Below, one piece after another: positions 1 to 13,190 of a DNA stretch of 64,000 nt. The notes beneath the pieces were generated by a model. That model had not been told where the DNA came from, did no database searches, and saw only the letters and a list, made by a program, of their open reading frames with translations. The first letter of the stretch is position 1. Every line of letters begins with the position of its first letter. A program made the position numbers and the translations under genes. Source of the DNA: Heliocidaris tuberculata. Its lineage: Eukaryota; Echinodermata; Echinoidea; Camarodonta; Echinometridae. Where the stretch lies: contig CM046833.1 of the NCBI GenBank assembly GCA_025618425.1, positions 7,564,663 through 7,628,662 on the forward strand, read 5' to 3'.

Positions 1-2485
1 AGAATGATGATAATGGTGATGACAATGATGATGATGATGGTGATGATGGTAATGATGGTGTTGATGATAATAATGATGATGGTTATAATGATGATTATGA
101 TGATGGTGATGATGATAATGCTGATGATTATGATGATGATGATGATCATGATTATGATGATGATATAATGGTGATGGTGATCATGATGATTATGATGATA
201 TAATGATGATATAATAATGGTGATGCTGATCATGATTATGATGATATAATGATGATGATGATGATGATGTTGATCGATATGTTGATAATGTTGATGATGA
301 TGATGATATAATAATAATGATGACGATGGTGAGCATTATTATGATATAATGATGATAATGGTGATGAAATAATAATGATTATGGTGATGATGATAATGAC
401 GATGATGATGATGATATAATAATAATGATGATGGTGGTGCATGCCCTGACCATGTGAGGGAGCAAATGGCTTTCTACAGGCTCCAGTCTACATGGCCTCA
501 ACACAATGAAGCATAGTAAACCACGCGCATCACTTTGGGGTTGTGCAGTATTTAACATAAGGAAAGGAAGAAATCAAAGATCATAGAACAATGACAGTAG
601 GGTAAAACATAGAAAGACAAGATGACAAAGAATAACATAGGGAAAGGTAGAAGGATAAAATGCCTTTCCATAGCCTCTGGCCACGTGGCTTCCACACTAT
701 ATGTGACGCATAGTATACCAGGCCACATCGGCTTTGCGTAGAATTGTATTGAAGAAAATGTCGTTAAATGGCATGTACTGAAATGGCTTTATTTGCTAAT
801 AACTGGGCTCTTTTTTGTTCTTTATGTGCCGTATTTGGTATCATACGAAAGAGCATTTCATGGCCGTCATTTTGGGACCACTTTCATATTTTTATGACAA
901 TCCTATCGAAGCGTGTGATGCATGAAAGATTTATAGAACAAAATGGCGTCTAAAATGTCACGCTTGACCGATTTTCAAAATCCGGCTTCGAGATTCTCTT
1001 CATTTTGCCTCGAAGAATGTGCCTGCCAAATTTCAAGAAAAATAAAGATCGTTCAGGGGGCCAAAGTTGGGATCCCGATTTTCCCCATAGACAATACGTG
1101 TAATGCACAAAATGGCATCTAAAATGTGACGCTTGACCGATTTTAAAAAATCCGGCTTCGAGATTCTCTTCATTTTGCCTCAAAGAATGTGCCTGCAAAT
1201 TTTCAAGAAAAATAAAGATCGTTCAGAGGGCCAAAAGCGGGATCCCGATTTGCCCCATAGACAATACGTGTAATGCATGGGCGGAAATTGTGCAGGATCC
1301 GTATTATGACCTGACTTAAATCGCGATTTACTGAAAATTTTCTGTGAGACCCTATACCGTGTTTGGTATCTCTGAGAAGGGAATTTCATTGCGGTCATTT
1401 TGAGCTGAATGTCATTAGTGCGCCATTTAAAATAAGCATATTACGCCATATTATGTAATGCATATTAATTTGAGATGTTTTGCGATAACTTCGTGATGAC
1501 GTCATCAATTTTTACCAAATTGAGCTGACAGTTGTCAAATACATTGATACACACACCTACCAAGTTTCAAAGATGTAGGTTTAAATTTCGCAATTTTAGA
1601 GCAAGTTGAAGTTATTTCGGCATTTCCGTAAATTTCATGATTTTTACGAGCAATTTTCGCCAAGTTGGTCTGTGATAAGGTATATATTTTTTCAGTTTGC
1701 TGAAAAGAGTATATTTTGAAGCACCTAAATCCAAAAAAGGGTACGGGTTTAGCCAGGCATGATGGAGATATGGCCACATGAAAAAAGCCATTTTGTAAAC
1801 TTTAGAGGGCGCTATTTCTATTATGCCGAATCACTGAAGCATGAAACTGATAAGGAATGTGTGCAATGATAAGATACAGCCACGGTGAGAATTTCAGAGA
1901 AAAATGACTTAATATAAGGAAGTTATGACAATTTTTCAAATTTGGGAATGAATATTTCATGAAATTATGTGTTTTTTAATGAACCCGATTTCGGATTTGA
2001 ATTTAGATTATGAAGATGAAATTTTGAAGGTTAGGTTAAAAAAAGAAAGTTGAAGAGCAAGTCTTACTCTATCTAGAGCACTTTGTTAGAAGTCTGTAGC
2101 ATGTAGGATAGTGGAGATAGGCTTGATGAAAAAAAGGCATGAAAATGGCCCGAAAATGAACAAAATGGCGCCTGGATGTTCATGCATGAGTGATTTCGGA
2201 AAATGAAGAGTCAGGTGCACAACTAGGCATGGCAATGAATATGGCTATGAAATTTGAAATGAAATGGACTTGAGGAAGGGACCTAATTACGAAACACAAA
2301 AGATACGTGCAAAGTCAATACGTTTTCGAGGTAAGAAGAAGACAAAGAAGAAGAAGAAGAAAAGGAATGTGCAGAACGCGAACGGAAATAAGGCAATGTC
2401 GAGGACGACATTGCAAAGAAGAAGAAGAAAAGGAATGTGCAGAACGCGAACGGAAACAGGTCAATGTCGTAGTACGACATTGCAA
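1..2485 (-). repeat. Unit A (5'-cut by window) of a ~2.6 kb tandem Helitron/Helentron-like repeat
   Basis: First visible unit of a head-to-tail array. Order on the plus strand: a GAT-rich microsatellite (about 1-433), a block beginning near 670 (CACGTGGCTTCCACACT), a module at about 941-1440 with an internal near-duplicate, a long AT-rich segment with GACGTCATCA near 1500, a GGAAGGGACCTAATTA block near 2275, a GAAGAAG tract, and short palindromes of the form CAATGTCG-N-CGACATTG up to 2485. No Rep/helicase or transposase frame is visible, so the unit is non-autonomous. Open frames inside it (Asp-, His-, Met- or Ile-rich) are translations of the GAT repeat. Strand is given so that the CTAG end with its hairpin counts as the 3' end. 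The class assignment is inference from the ends. Confidence 0.75.
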
Positions 2486-5122
2486 CTAGAACTGCAATCG
2501 TATCGGAACGATGTGCATGCAATGTCGTCCGCATCTTTCATTTTGTTGAGAAGTTGACAGGTGAAATATAAAGTTATGTATGTTAAAACATGATATAAGA
2601 TAAGATGGGAGAAAATAATGCATACTGTACAATTAGGAGATGATAGAATCGTGAAAACAAGAAACAACGAACAAAAAACAAAGAATGATGATGATAATGG
2701 TGATGACAGTGATGATGATGGTGATGATGGTAATGGTGGTGTTGATGATGGTAATGATGATGGTTATAATGATGATTATGATGATAATGATGATGATGAT
2801 GATGATGATAATGGTGATGATTATGATGATGATGATGATGATGATGATGTGGCTTGCACACTATATGTGACATAAAGCATACCACGCCACATCGGCTTTG
2901 CGTAGAATTGTATTGAAGAAAATGTCGTTAAATGCCATGTACTGAAATGGCTTTATTTTCTAATAACTTGGCTCTTTTTTGTTCTTTATGTGCCGTATTT
3001 GGTATCATACGAAAGAACATTTCATGGCCATCATTTTGAGACCACTTTCATATTTTTATGACAATACTATCGAAGCGTGTGATACAGGATAGATTTAGAG
3101 AACAAAATGGCGTCTAAAATGTCACGCTTGACCGATTTTAAAAATCCGGCTTCGAGATTCTCTTCATTTTGCCTCAAAAAATGTGCCTGCCAAATTTCAA
3201 GAAAAATAAAGATCGTTCAGGGAGCCAAAGTTGGGATCCCGATTTGCCCCATAGACAATACGTGAAAAGCATGGGCGCAAACTGTGCAGGATCCGTATTA
3301 TGACCTGACTTAAATCGCGATTTACTGAAAACTTTCTGTGAGACCTTATACCGTGTTTGGTATCCCCGAGAAGGGAATTTCATTGCGGTCATTTTGAGCC
3401 GACTGCCGTTAGGGCGCCATTTAAAATAAGCATATTATTAAATAATATGTTGTGCAGGGTAAATTGAGGTTTTTACCACGCCACATCGGCTTTGCGTAGA
3501 ATTGTATTGAAGAAAATGTCGTTAAATCGCATGTACTGAAATGGCTTTATTTGCTAATAACTGGGCTCTTTTTTGTTCTTTATGTGCCGTATTTGGTATC
3601 ATACGAAAGAACATTTCATGGCCGTCATTTTGGGACCACTTTCATATTTTTATGACAATCCTATCGAAGCGTGTGATGCATGATAATTTATAGAACAAAA
3701 TGGCGTCTAAAATGTCACGCTTGACCGATTTTCAAAATCCGGCTTCGAGATTCTCTTCATTTTGCCTCGAAGAATGTGCCTGCCAAATTGCAAAAAAAAT
3801 AAAGATCGTTCAGGGGGCCAAAGTTGGGATCCCGATTTTCCCCTTAGACAATACGTGTAATGCACAAAATGGAATATAAAATGTCACGCTTGACCGATTT
3901 TAAAAAATCCGGCTTCGAGATTCTCTTCATTTTGCCTCAAAGAATGTGCCTGCAAATTTTCAAGAAAAATAAAGATCGTTCAGAGGGCCAAAAGCGGGAT
4001 CCCGATTTGCCCCATAGACAATACGTGTAATGCATGGGCGGAAATTGTGCAGGATCCGTATTATGACCTGACTTAAATCGCGATTTACTGAAAATTTTCT
4101 GTGAGACCCTATACCGTGTTTGGTATCTCTGAGAAGGGAATTTCATTGCGGTCATTTTGAGCTGAATGTCATTAGTGCGCCATTTAAAATAAGCATATTA
4201 CGCCATATTATGTAATGCATATTAATTTGAGATTTTTTGCGATAACTTCGTGATGATGTCATCAATTTTTACCAAATTTAGCTGACAGTTGTCAAATACA
4301 TTGATACACACACCTACCAAGTTTCAAAGATGTAGGTTTAAATTTCGCAATTTTAGAGCAAGTTGAAGTTATTTCGGCATTTCCTTAAAATTCATGATTT
4401 TTACGAGCAATTTTCGTCAAGTTGGTCTGTCATAAGGTATATATTTTTTCAGTTGGCTGAATAGAGTATATCTTGAAGCACCTAAATCCAAAAAAAGGTA
4501 CGGGTTTAGCCAGGCATGATGGAGATACGGCCACAAGAAAATAGCCATTTTGGAAACTTTAGAGGGCGCTATTTTTATTATGCCGAATCATTGAAGCATT
4601 AAACTGATCAGGGATGTGTGCAATGACAGGATAAAGCCACAGTAAAAATTTGAGACAAAAATGACTTGATATGAGGAAGTTATGGCAATTTTTCAAATTC
4701 GGGAATGAATATTTGAAGAATTTTAATGTTTTTTAATGTTACCGATTTCGGATTTGAATTTAGAGTATGAAGATGAAATTTTGAAGGTTAGGTAAAAAAA
4801 GAAAGTTGAAGAACAAGTCTTACTCTATATAGAGCACTTTGTTAGAAGTCTGTAGCATGTAGGATAGTGGAGATAGGCAAGAAGAAAGAAAGACATGAAA
4901 ATGGCCCGAAAATGGACAAAATGGCGCCTGGATGTTCATGCATGAGTGATTTGGGAAAATGAAGAGTTAGGTGCACAACAAGACATGGCAAGGAAGATGG
5001 CTATGAAATTGGAAATGAAATGGACGAGAGGAAGGGACCTAATTAGGAGGAACAAGCACTACGTGCAAAATGAATAGGAGTTTGAGGTAAGAAGATCAAG
5101 AAGAAGAAGAAGAAGAAGAAGA
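2486..5122 (-). repeat. Unit B of the ~2.6 kb tandem repeat
   Basis: Begins at CTAG (2486) immediately after the CGACATTGCAA end of unit A, so the units are joined with no spacer. On the minus strand the end reads hairpin, then AGTT, then CTAG: GCA-c-ATCGT pairs with ACGAT-TGC around a 6-nt loop (about 2494-2517). The GAT block lies at 2686-2850. Unlike units A and C, this unit carries an extra ~600 bp duplication: the block starting with CCACATCGGCTTTGCG occurs at about 2886 and again at about 3480. It lacks the CAATGTCG palindromes at its far end: the GAAGAAG tract abuts the next CTAG directly. Confidence 0.75.
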
Positions 5123-7746
5123 CTAGAACTGCAATCGTATCGGAACGATGTGCATGCAATGTCGTCCGTATCTCTTATTTTGTTGAGAAGTTGACAGGTG
5201 AAATATAAAGTTATGCATGTTAAAACATGATATAAGATAAGATGGGAGAAGATAATGCATACTGTAAAATTAGGAGATGATAGAATCGTTAAAACAAGAA
5301 ACAACGAACAAAAAACAAAGAATGATGATAATGGTGATGACAATGATGATGATGATGGTGATGATGGTAATGATGGTGTTGATGATAATAATGATGATGG
5401 TTATAATGATGATTATGATGATGGTGATGATGATGATAATGCTGATGATTATGATGATGATGATGATCATGATTATGATGATGATGATATAATGGTGATG
5501 GTGATCATGATGATTATGATGATATAATGATGATATAATAATGGTGATGCTGATCATGATTATGATGATATAATGATGATGATGATGATGATGATCGATA
5601 TGTTGATAATGTTGATGATGATGATGATGATGATATAATAATGATGACGATGGTGAGCATTATTATGATATAATGATGATAATGGTGATGAAATAATAAT
5701 GATGATAATGGTGATGATGATAATGACGATGATGATGATGATATAATAATAATAATGATGATAGTGGTGCTTGCCCTGACCCAAATGGCTTTCTACAGGC
5801 TCCAGTCTACATGGCCTCAACACAATGAAGCATAGTAAACCACGCGCATCACTTTGGGGTTGTGCGGTATTTAACATAAGGAAAGGAAGAAATCAAAGAT
5901 CATAGAACAATGACAGTAGGGTAAAACATAGAAAGACAAGATGACAAAGAATAACATAGGGAAAGGTAGTAGGATAAAATGCCTTTCCATAGCCTCTGGC
6001 CACGTGGCTTCCACACTATACGTGACGCATAGTATACCAGGCCACATCGGCTTTGCGTAGAATTGTATTGAAGAAAATGTCGTTAAATGGCATGTACTGA
6101 AATGGCTTTATTTGCTAATAACTGGGCTCTTTTTTGTTCTTTATGTGCCGTATTTGGTATCAAACGAAAAAGCATTTCATGGCCGTCATTTTGGGACCAC
6201 TTTCATATTTTTATGACAATCCTATCGAAGCGTGTGATGCATGATAATTTATAGAACAAAATGGCGTCTAAAATGTCACGCTTGACCGATTTTAAAAATC
6301 CGGCTTCGAGATTCTCTTCATTTTGCCTAAAAGAATGTGCCTGCCAAATTTCAGGAAAAATAAAGATCGTTCAGGGGGCCAAAGTTGGGATCCCGATTTG
6401 CCCCATAGACAATACGTGTAATGCACAAAATGGCATCTAAAATGTGACGCTTGACCGATTTTAAAAAATCCGGCTTCGAGATTCTCTTCATTGTGCCTCA
6501 AAGAATGTGCCTGCAAATTTTCAAGAAAAATAAAGATCGTTCAGAGGGCCAAAAGCGGGATCCCGATTTACCCCATAGACAATACGTGTAATGCATGGGC
6601 GGAAACTCTGCTGGATCCGTATTATGACCTGACTTAAATCGCGATTTACTGAAAATTTTCTGTGAGACCCTATACCGTGTTTGGTATCTCTGAGAAGGGA
6701 ATTTCATTGCGGTCATTTTGAGCTGAATGTCGTTAGTGCGCCATTTAAAATAAGCATATTACGCCATATTATGTAATGCATATTAATTTGAGATTTTTTG
6801 CGATAACTTCGTGATGATGTCATCAATTTTTACCAAATTTAGCTGACAGTTGTCAAATACATTGATACACACACCTACCAAGTTTCAAAGATGTAGGTTT
6901 AAATTTCGCAATTTTAGAGCAAGTTGAAGTTATTTCGGCATTTCCTTAAATTTCATGATTTTTACGAGCAATTTTCGTCAAGTTGGTCTGTCATAAGGTA
7001 TATATTTTTTCAGTTGGCTGAATAGAGTATATCTTGAAGCACCTAAATCCAAAAAAGGGTACGGGTTTAGCCAGGCATGATGGAGATACGGCCACAAGAA
7101 AATAGCCATTTTGGAAACTTTAGAGGGCACTATTTTTATTATGCCGAATCATTGAAGCATTAAACTGATCAGGGATGTGTGCAATGACAGGATAAAGCCA
7201 CAGTAAAAATTTGAGACAAAAATGACTTGATATGAGGAAGTTATGGCAATTTTTCAAATTCGGGAATGAATATTTGAAGAATTTTAATGTTTTTTAATGT
7301 TGCCGATTTCGGATTTGAATTTAGAGTATGAAGATGAAATTTTGAAGGTTAGGTAAAAAAAAGAAAGTTGAAGAACAAGTCTTACTCTATATAGAGCACT
7401 TTGTTAGAAGTCTGTAGCATGTAGGATAGTGGAGATAGGCAAGAAGAAAGAAAGACATGAAAATGGCCCGAAAATGGACAAAATGGCGCCTGGATGTTCA
7501 TGCATGAGTGATTTGGGAAAATGAAGAGTTAGGTGCACAACAAGACATGGCAAGGAAGATGGCTATGAAATTTGAAATGAAATGGACGAGAGGAAGGGAC
7601 CTAATTAGGAGGAACAAGCACTACGTGCAAAATGAATAGGAGTTTGAGGTAAGAAGATCAAGAAGAAGAAGAAGAAGAAGAAGAAGAAGAATAGGAAAGT
7701 CAGAACGCGAACGGAAACAGGTCAATGTCGTAGTACGACATTGCAA
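5123..7746 (-). repeat. Unit C of the ~2.6 kb tandem repeat
   Basis: Starts at CTAG (5123). The GAT block is 5323-5766. From there it tracks unit A closely, including the block with CAGGCTCCAGTCTACATGG near 5799 that units B and D lack. It ends in a GAAGAAG tract and one CAATGTCG/CGACATTG palindrome abutting the next CTAG. Units A and C are more alike than A and B, which suggests duplication of a two-unit block (A+B to C+D). Confidence 0.75.
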
Positions 7747-10700
7747 CTAGAACTGCAATCGTATCGGAACGATGTGCATGCAATGTCGTCCGTATCTTTT
7801 ATTTTGTTGAAAAGTTGACATGCGAAATATAAAGTTATGCATGTCGAAACATGATATCAGATAAGATGGGAGAAAATAATGCATACTGTAAAATTAGGAG
7901 ATGATAGAAAAATTAAAACAAGAAACAAAGAACAAAAAACAAAGAATGATGATGTTAATTGTGATGACAATGATGATGATGGTGATGATGATGGTGGTGA
8001 TGGTGATGATGATGATGATGGAGATAATGATGGTGATGATGCTTATGGTGATGGTGATGATGATGGTAGTGAAAATGATAATACTGATGATTATGATTAT
8101 GGTGATGATGATGATGATGGTGATAATGATGATGATGATAATGATAATGATGATCATGGTGATTATGATGATATAATAATAATAATGGTGATGGGGATCA
8201 TGATTATTATGATGATATGATGATGATGATGGTGATAAAGATGGTGATGATAATAATGGTGATGATGATGACAATGATGATGATAATGATGATGAGGATA
8301 TATTGATAGGCTTCGGCCACGTGGCTTGCACACTATATGTGACGTATAGTATACCACGGCACATTGGCACTGTGTAGAATTGTATTGAAGAATATGTCAT
8401 TAAAATGGTATATATTGAAATGACTTTCTTTGCTATTATCTTAGCCTTTTTTTTTTTTTGTTTATTTATATCATACGAAAGAGCATTTCATAGCGGTCAT
8501 TTTGAGACCACTCTCATATTTTTATGACAATCCTATCGGAGCGTGTGATGCATAGTAGTTTTATAGGACAAAATGGCGTCTAAAATGTCACGCTTGACCG
8601 ATTTTAAAAATCCGGCTTCGAGATTCTCTTCATTTTGCCTCAAAAAATGTGCCTGCAAAATTTCAAGAAAAATAAAGAACGTTCAGGGGGCCAAAGTTGG
8701 GATCCCGATTTGCCCCATAGACAATACGTGTAATGCATGGGCGAAAACTCTGCAGGATCCGTATTTTGACCTGATTTAAATCGCGATTTACTGAAAACTT
8801 TCTGTGAGACCTTATACCGTGTTTGGTATCCCCGAGAAGGGAATTTCATTGCGGTCATTTTGAGCCGACTGCCGTTAGGGCGCCATTTAAAATAAGCATA
8901 TTATTAAATGATATGTTGTGCAGGGTAAATTGAGGTTTTTACCACGCCACATCGGCTTTGCGTAGAATTGTATTGAAGAAATTGTCGTTAAATGGCATGT
9001 ACTGAAATGGCTTTATTTGCTTATAAATTGGCTCTTTCTTGTTCTTTATGTGCCGTATTTGGTATCATACGAAAGAGCATTTCATGGCCGTCATTTTGAG
9101 ACCACTTTCATATTTTTATGACAATCCTATCGAAGCGTGTGATGCATGATAGATTTATAGAACAAAATGGCGTCTAAAATGTCACGCTTGACCGATTTTA
9201 AAAATCCGGCTTCGAGATTCTCTTCATTTTGCCTCAAAGAATGTGCCTGCCAAATTTCAAGAAAAATAAAGATCGTTCAGGGGGCCAAAGTTGGGATCCC
9301 GATTTGCCCCATAGACAATACGTGTAATGCATGGGCGGAAACTGTGCAGGATCCGTATTTTGACCTGACTTAAATCGCGATTTACTGAAAAATTTCTGTG
9401 AGACCATATACCGTGTTTGGTATCCCCGAGAAGGGAATTTCATTGCGGTCATTTTGAGCCGACTGCCGTTAGGGCGCCATTTAAAATAAGCATATTATTC
9501 AATAATATGTCATGCAGGGTAAATTGAGGTTTTTCCGCAATAACTTTGCGATGACGTCATCAGTTTTTATAAAATTTGGCTGACAGTTGTCAAATACATA
9601 AATACACATACCCACCAAATTTCAAAGACGTAGGTTAAAGGTTCGCAAAATTAGAGCAAGTTGAAGTGGTTTCGGCATTTCCGTAAATATCGTGATTTTG
9701 ACGAGCAATTTTCGCAAAGTCGGTCAGTGATAAGGTCTATTTTTTTTTATTTGCCTGAAAAGGGTATATCTTGAAGTATCTAAATCCAAAAAAGGGTACG
9801 GGTTTATCCAAGCATGACGGAGATACGGCCACAAGAAAATAGCCATTTTTGAAACTTTAGAGGGCGCTAATTATATTATGAGGAATCACTGAAGCATGAA
9901 ATTTAGCAGGAATGTGTGCAATGACAAGATAAAGCCACAGTTTAAATTTGAGACAAAAATGAATTGATATGAGGAAGTTATGGCAATATTTCAAATTGGG
10001 GAATGAATATTTCAATAATTTTAGTGTTTTTTAATGTCGCCGATTTCGGATTTGAATTTAGAGTATGAAGATGAAATTTTTAAGGTTAGGTTAAAAAAAG
10101 AAAGTTGAAGAGCAAGTCTTACTCTAACTAGAGCACTTTGTTAGAAGTCTGTAGCATGTAGGATAGTGGAGATAGGCAAGAAGAAAGAAAGACATGAAAA
10201 TGGCCCGAAAATGGACAAAATGGCGCCTGGATGTTCATGCATGAGTGATTTCGGAAAATGAAGAGTCAGGTGCACTACAAGACATGGCAAGGAAGATGGC
10301 TATGAAATTTGAAATGAAATGGACGAGAGGAAGGGACCTAATTAGGAGGAACAAGCACTACGTGCAAAATGAATAGGAGTTTGAGGTAAGAAGATCAAGA
10401 AGAAGAAGAATAGGAATGTCAGAACGCGAACGGAAACAGGTCAATGTCGTAGTACGACATTGCAAATAGGAATGTCAGAACGCGAACGGAAACAGGTCAA
10501 TGTCGTAGTACGACATTGCAAATAGGAATGTCAGAACGCGAACGGAAACAGGTCAATGTCGTAGGACGACATTGCAATAAGAATGCAGAACATGAACGAG
10601 AACAGAGCATTGACGTTGACGTCAATGCAAAGAAGAAGAAGAAGAAGAATAAGAATGCAGAACACGAACAAGAACAGACCATTGACTGACGTCAATGCAA

Positions 10701-10770
10701 TAAGAATTTGATTTTAATGCAGAACGTGAACGAAAACAAGTCAATGTCGTAGAACGACAGACATTGCAAA
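7747..10770 (-). repeat. Unit D of the ~2.6 kb tandem repeat (longest, 3.0 kb)
   Basis: Starts at CTAG (7747). The GAT block is 7946-8293. Like unit B it contains the ~600 bp internal duplication (about 8305-8940 and 8945-9530). Its far end carries three 56 bp monomers starting at 10412, 10468 and 10524, each holding GAACGCGAACGG and a CAATGTCG-tag-ta-CGACATTG palindrome, then more diverged monomers with GAAGAAG spacers, ending at ACATTGCAAA (10770). The array stops here, where a different minisatellite begins. Confidence 0.75.
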
Positions 10771-11013
10771 TATGCCCACAGACCAGTTGTCAACTGCATG
10801 GTGCAACTGGAAATATGCCCCCAGACCAGTTATTAACTGATGCAACTGGAAATATGCCTACAGACCATGCAGTTATCAAATGGTGCAACTGGAAATATTC
10901 CCACAGGCCAATTAACAACTGGCGCAACTGGAAATACGCCCACAGACCAATTGACAACTGGTGCAACTGGAAATATGCCCAGAGACCAGTTGTCAACTGG
11001 TGCAACTGGTCAT
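10768..11013. repeat. 39-43 bp minisatellite rich in CAACTGG
   Basis: About six tandem copies of a unit containing AAATATGCCCACAGACCAGT and GTGCAACTGG. Unit length varies from 39 to 43 bp and the copies are a few substitutions apart. CCAGTTG and CAACTGG are mutual reverse complements, so single strands can fold. Degenerate ACCAGTTG motifs continue to about 11110. The Trp/Asn-rich open frames across it are periodic translations, not a gene. Confidence 0.85.
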
Positions 11014-11219
11014 GAAAAACTGTTGTCCATGTACTCACATCAACTGGTCGCTTTATATGTCAGAGACCAGTTGCAATCATCTGGAACCAGTTGGAATTTC
11101 CAACTGGTGTTACTGTTTTTTCCTTCTGGGTTACAATATATTCCATTGTACCTTTGTAGCGATGTTTACTGGTTTATGTAAACGTGTGTTCATTGTCTTG
11201 TATTCCTTATTCACTTTCA

Positions 11220-11420
11220 TAGCCCCCCCCCCCCCTCTATCTCTCTCTACTTCCTCTTCTATTTCCTCTTCTATATATCCCACCATCTCTCTGCCTATGA
11301 GTGTCTTTCTCTTTCTCTCTCACTCTCTCTCTCCCTCTCTCTCCTTTCCAAACAAAGTGCCATTTATCATTCTTTCTACTTCTTGAATGTATATGCACAT
11401 TTTTTTTCTTCTTCTTTATT
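11220..11420. repeat. Pyrimidine-rich low-complexity tract
   Basis: Poly-C run at about 11223-11235 followed by TCTCTC-type sequence. No gene is visible between the minisatellite and the LINE fragment at 11776; a short ATGTATT repeat lies near 11570. Confidence 0.7.
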
Positions 11421-11775
11421 TTCAACCAGTAGGGCCTATGTTTACAAGCGTAGCTTTTTTAGGTCCTTCCACATGCAAACATTTTCTTGTATATTACAAA
11501 ACACGTATAGACTTTTATATTTACACAGCCTTGTCAATATGCCTATGTATCGAACTTTTTTGTATTATGTATTATGTATTATGTATTGTGTATAATTATC
11601 ATGTAGGCTATTATGTATTATGCATTTGTATGTTTGCTTCATGTGGATCAAATTGAACTGAACTCCACATGTAAGATAAAGAGCCTACATTGTGAAGTTT
11701 ACGTGACATTCATGACACTCGATCAGCTTTTATATGTATTCAACTCCAAGATGCGTATGGTTGTTCTTTATTTTC

Positions 11776-12372
11776 GATATGTATCTTGGTGTTATGTTTG
11801 ACTCACATATGACGATGTCTAATCAAATTTCAAATATCTGCAGATTAGTTAGGTATCAATTACGTAGTATCGGTTTTATTCGGAAATATTTGTCCAAGTC
11901 TGCCACTGAAAAAATAGTTAATGCCTTAATTTCCTCCCGTCTCGACTTTGGCAATGCCCTCCTGTTCAATTTACCCCAGAATATGTTGTCCAAGCTCCAG
12001 AAGCTTGATGCGGCTCGTATTGTTACTCAGTCCACCAAGCTTACCCATATCTCCCCTGTTTTGCAGTCGCTGCACTGGCTCCCTGTCAAAGATCGCATTA
12101 TTTTCAAATTGTTGTTGCTCACTTTTCACTGCGTTCACGGTTCTGCTTCCCATTACAATACCTCTGTAATTCAAAATTACACCCCCGCGAGATATTTAGG
12201 CTTATTCACTTCCAGTTCTCTTGTAATCCCTAAAGTCGCAAAATCTTGGGGGAAAAGATCATTTGTCTACGCGTGTCCTAAATTATGGAATAGCCTTCCT
12301 GAAGACGTCAAAAAGTTTATAACATCTGATTCTTTTCAAAATCATGTAAAAACATCTCTGTTTAATTCTTAA
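11776..12372 (+). pseudogene. Non-LTR retrotransposon, C-terminal part of the reverse-transcriptase ORF (5'-truncated)
   Basis: An open frame of about 198 codons reads like the region C-terminal to the catalytic core in CR1/L2-type elements. It opens with YLGVMFDSHMTM (the LGV-x-FD motif following the palm), continues with SRLDFGNALLFNLP, then LHWLPVKDRIIFKLLLLTF, and ends with a PKLWNSLPEDVKKF-type block and a stop at 12370-12372. The catalytic YADD part and the endonuclease are absent, as expected for 5' truncation during target-primed reverse transcription. The frame upstream of 11776 does not match the family. It is followed by a short 3' UTR and simple-repeat tail, so this is one dead insertion. 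The assignment to CR1/L2-like is from recall of the family. Confidence 0.85.
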
Positions 12373-12460
12373 TTAATTCTACATGCACCTTGAGCACTCC
12401 ACAGAGTGGATTTGGCGCTATATAAGTTACATGTATTATTATTATTATTATTATTATTAT

Positions 12461-12513
<53 letters not shown>

Positions 12514-12540
12514 TTATTACTATTATTATTATTATTATGT
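12373..12540 (+). repeat. LINE 3' UTR and (ATT)n/(AGT)n tail
   Basis: The LINE stop is followed by about 60 bp containing GGATTTGGCGCTATATAAGT, then ATT repeats that change to a long AGT block and back to ATT (about 12434-12540). A GGCGCTATATAA motif followed by ATT repeats is a common 3' end of L2/CR1-like elements in marine invertebrates. Confidence 0.75.
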
Positions 12541-12558
12541 ATGCCATGTTTTTGTATA

Positions 12559-13190
12559 TGTGACCCTCCACCACAAAACGACCAATAAGTCGCAATGGGA
12601 GTTTTAGAGTAAACAGCTGAAAAAGGTGGTTTGGGGTGGACATTTTGATTTTAAGTTTTTTTGTATTTTCTGAAAGTTCATTTATCAATCTACCATCTGA
12701 CAAAATTTCAGGGTAAAATACCATGTTAACATATGTTTTTACTCTCATTCAAAATGACCATGTTTTCCTAGATATTCAAACTTTGTGTGTCAACTTGCTG
12801 GGATTGTACTTCACATCGCTTTTCTAGTATAGCTTATAAACTGTGCCCCGTCTGATATTCAAAATCTAAAGAAACAAAGAAATATATCTATTCTAAAGGT
12901 ATGGAAAGTTTAAACCCAATCCAATTAGTACTTCACAGTGTATGCTAGGGAATTTTGACTCAACCTTTTGTGCGACAAACAATAGGACACAGATTAAGCG
13001 CTCTTAAAGGGTCACTCTTCTTTAGAGCCCTTTTTCTCTATTGTTTTGTTCATTAGCCTGTCTGACATGTTGACATTCTCATTGTAATTCATAAGGCTTT
13101 ACTTAGTCCATACAAGACAAGTTATATATCATTTTAAAGCTTAGAATCTAAGCTTTCAAACTGTTGTGAAATTTGTGGTGGAGGGTCACA
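12559..13190 (+). mobile_element. MITE family A, copy 1 (TA target duplication)
   Basis: 632 bp element with ends TGTGACCCTCCACCACAAAA and its inverse (TTGTGGTGGAGGGTCACA), flanked by TA at 12557-12558 and 13191-13192. It is non-coding. Two more copies lie at 22076-22740 (opposite orientation) and 53620-54296 (same orientation). The right inverted repeat of this copy is shortened after CCACAAA. TA duplications suggest a Tc1/mariner-type source, but two other copies are flanked by TT. Confidence 0.85.

Noticed and set aside
2583..2885. His-, Asp-, Met- or Ile-rich open frames over the GAT/ATC repeats (also near 236, 5255, 7879, 50279)
   Set aside because: They are the six translations of a trinucleotide microsatellite; no non-repetitive coding flank.
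10764..11181. Trp/Asn-rich repeat protein frame
   Set aside because: Periodic translation of the 39-43 bp minisatellite; unit length varies and the pattern exists in several frames on both strands.
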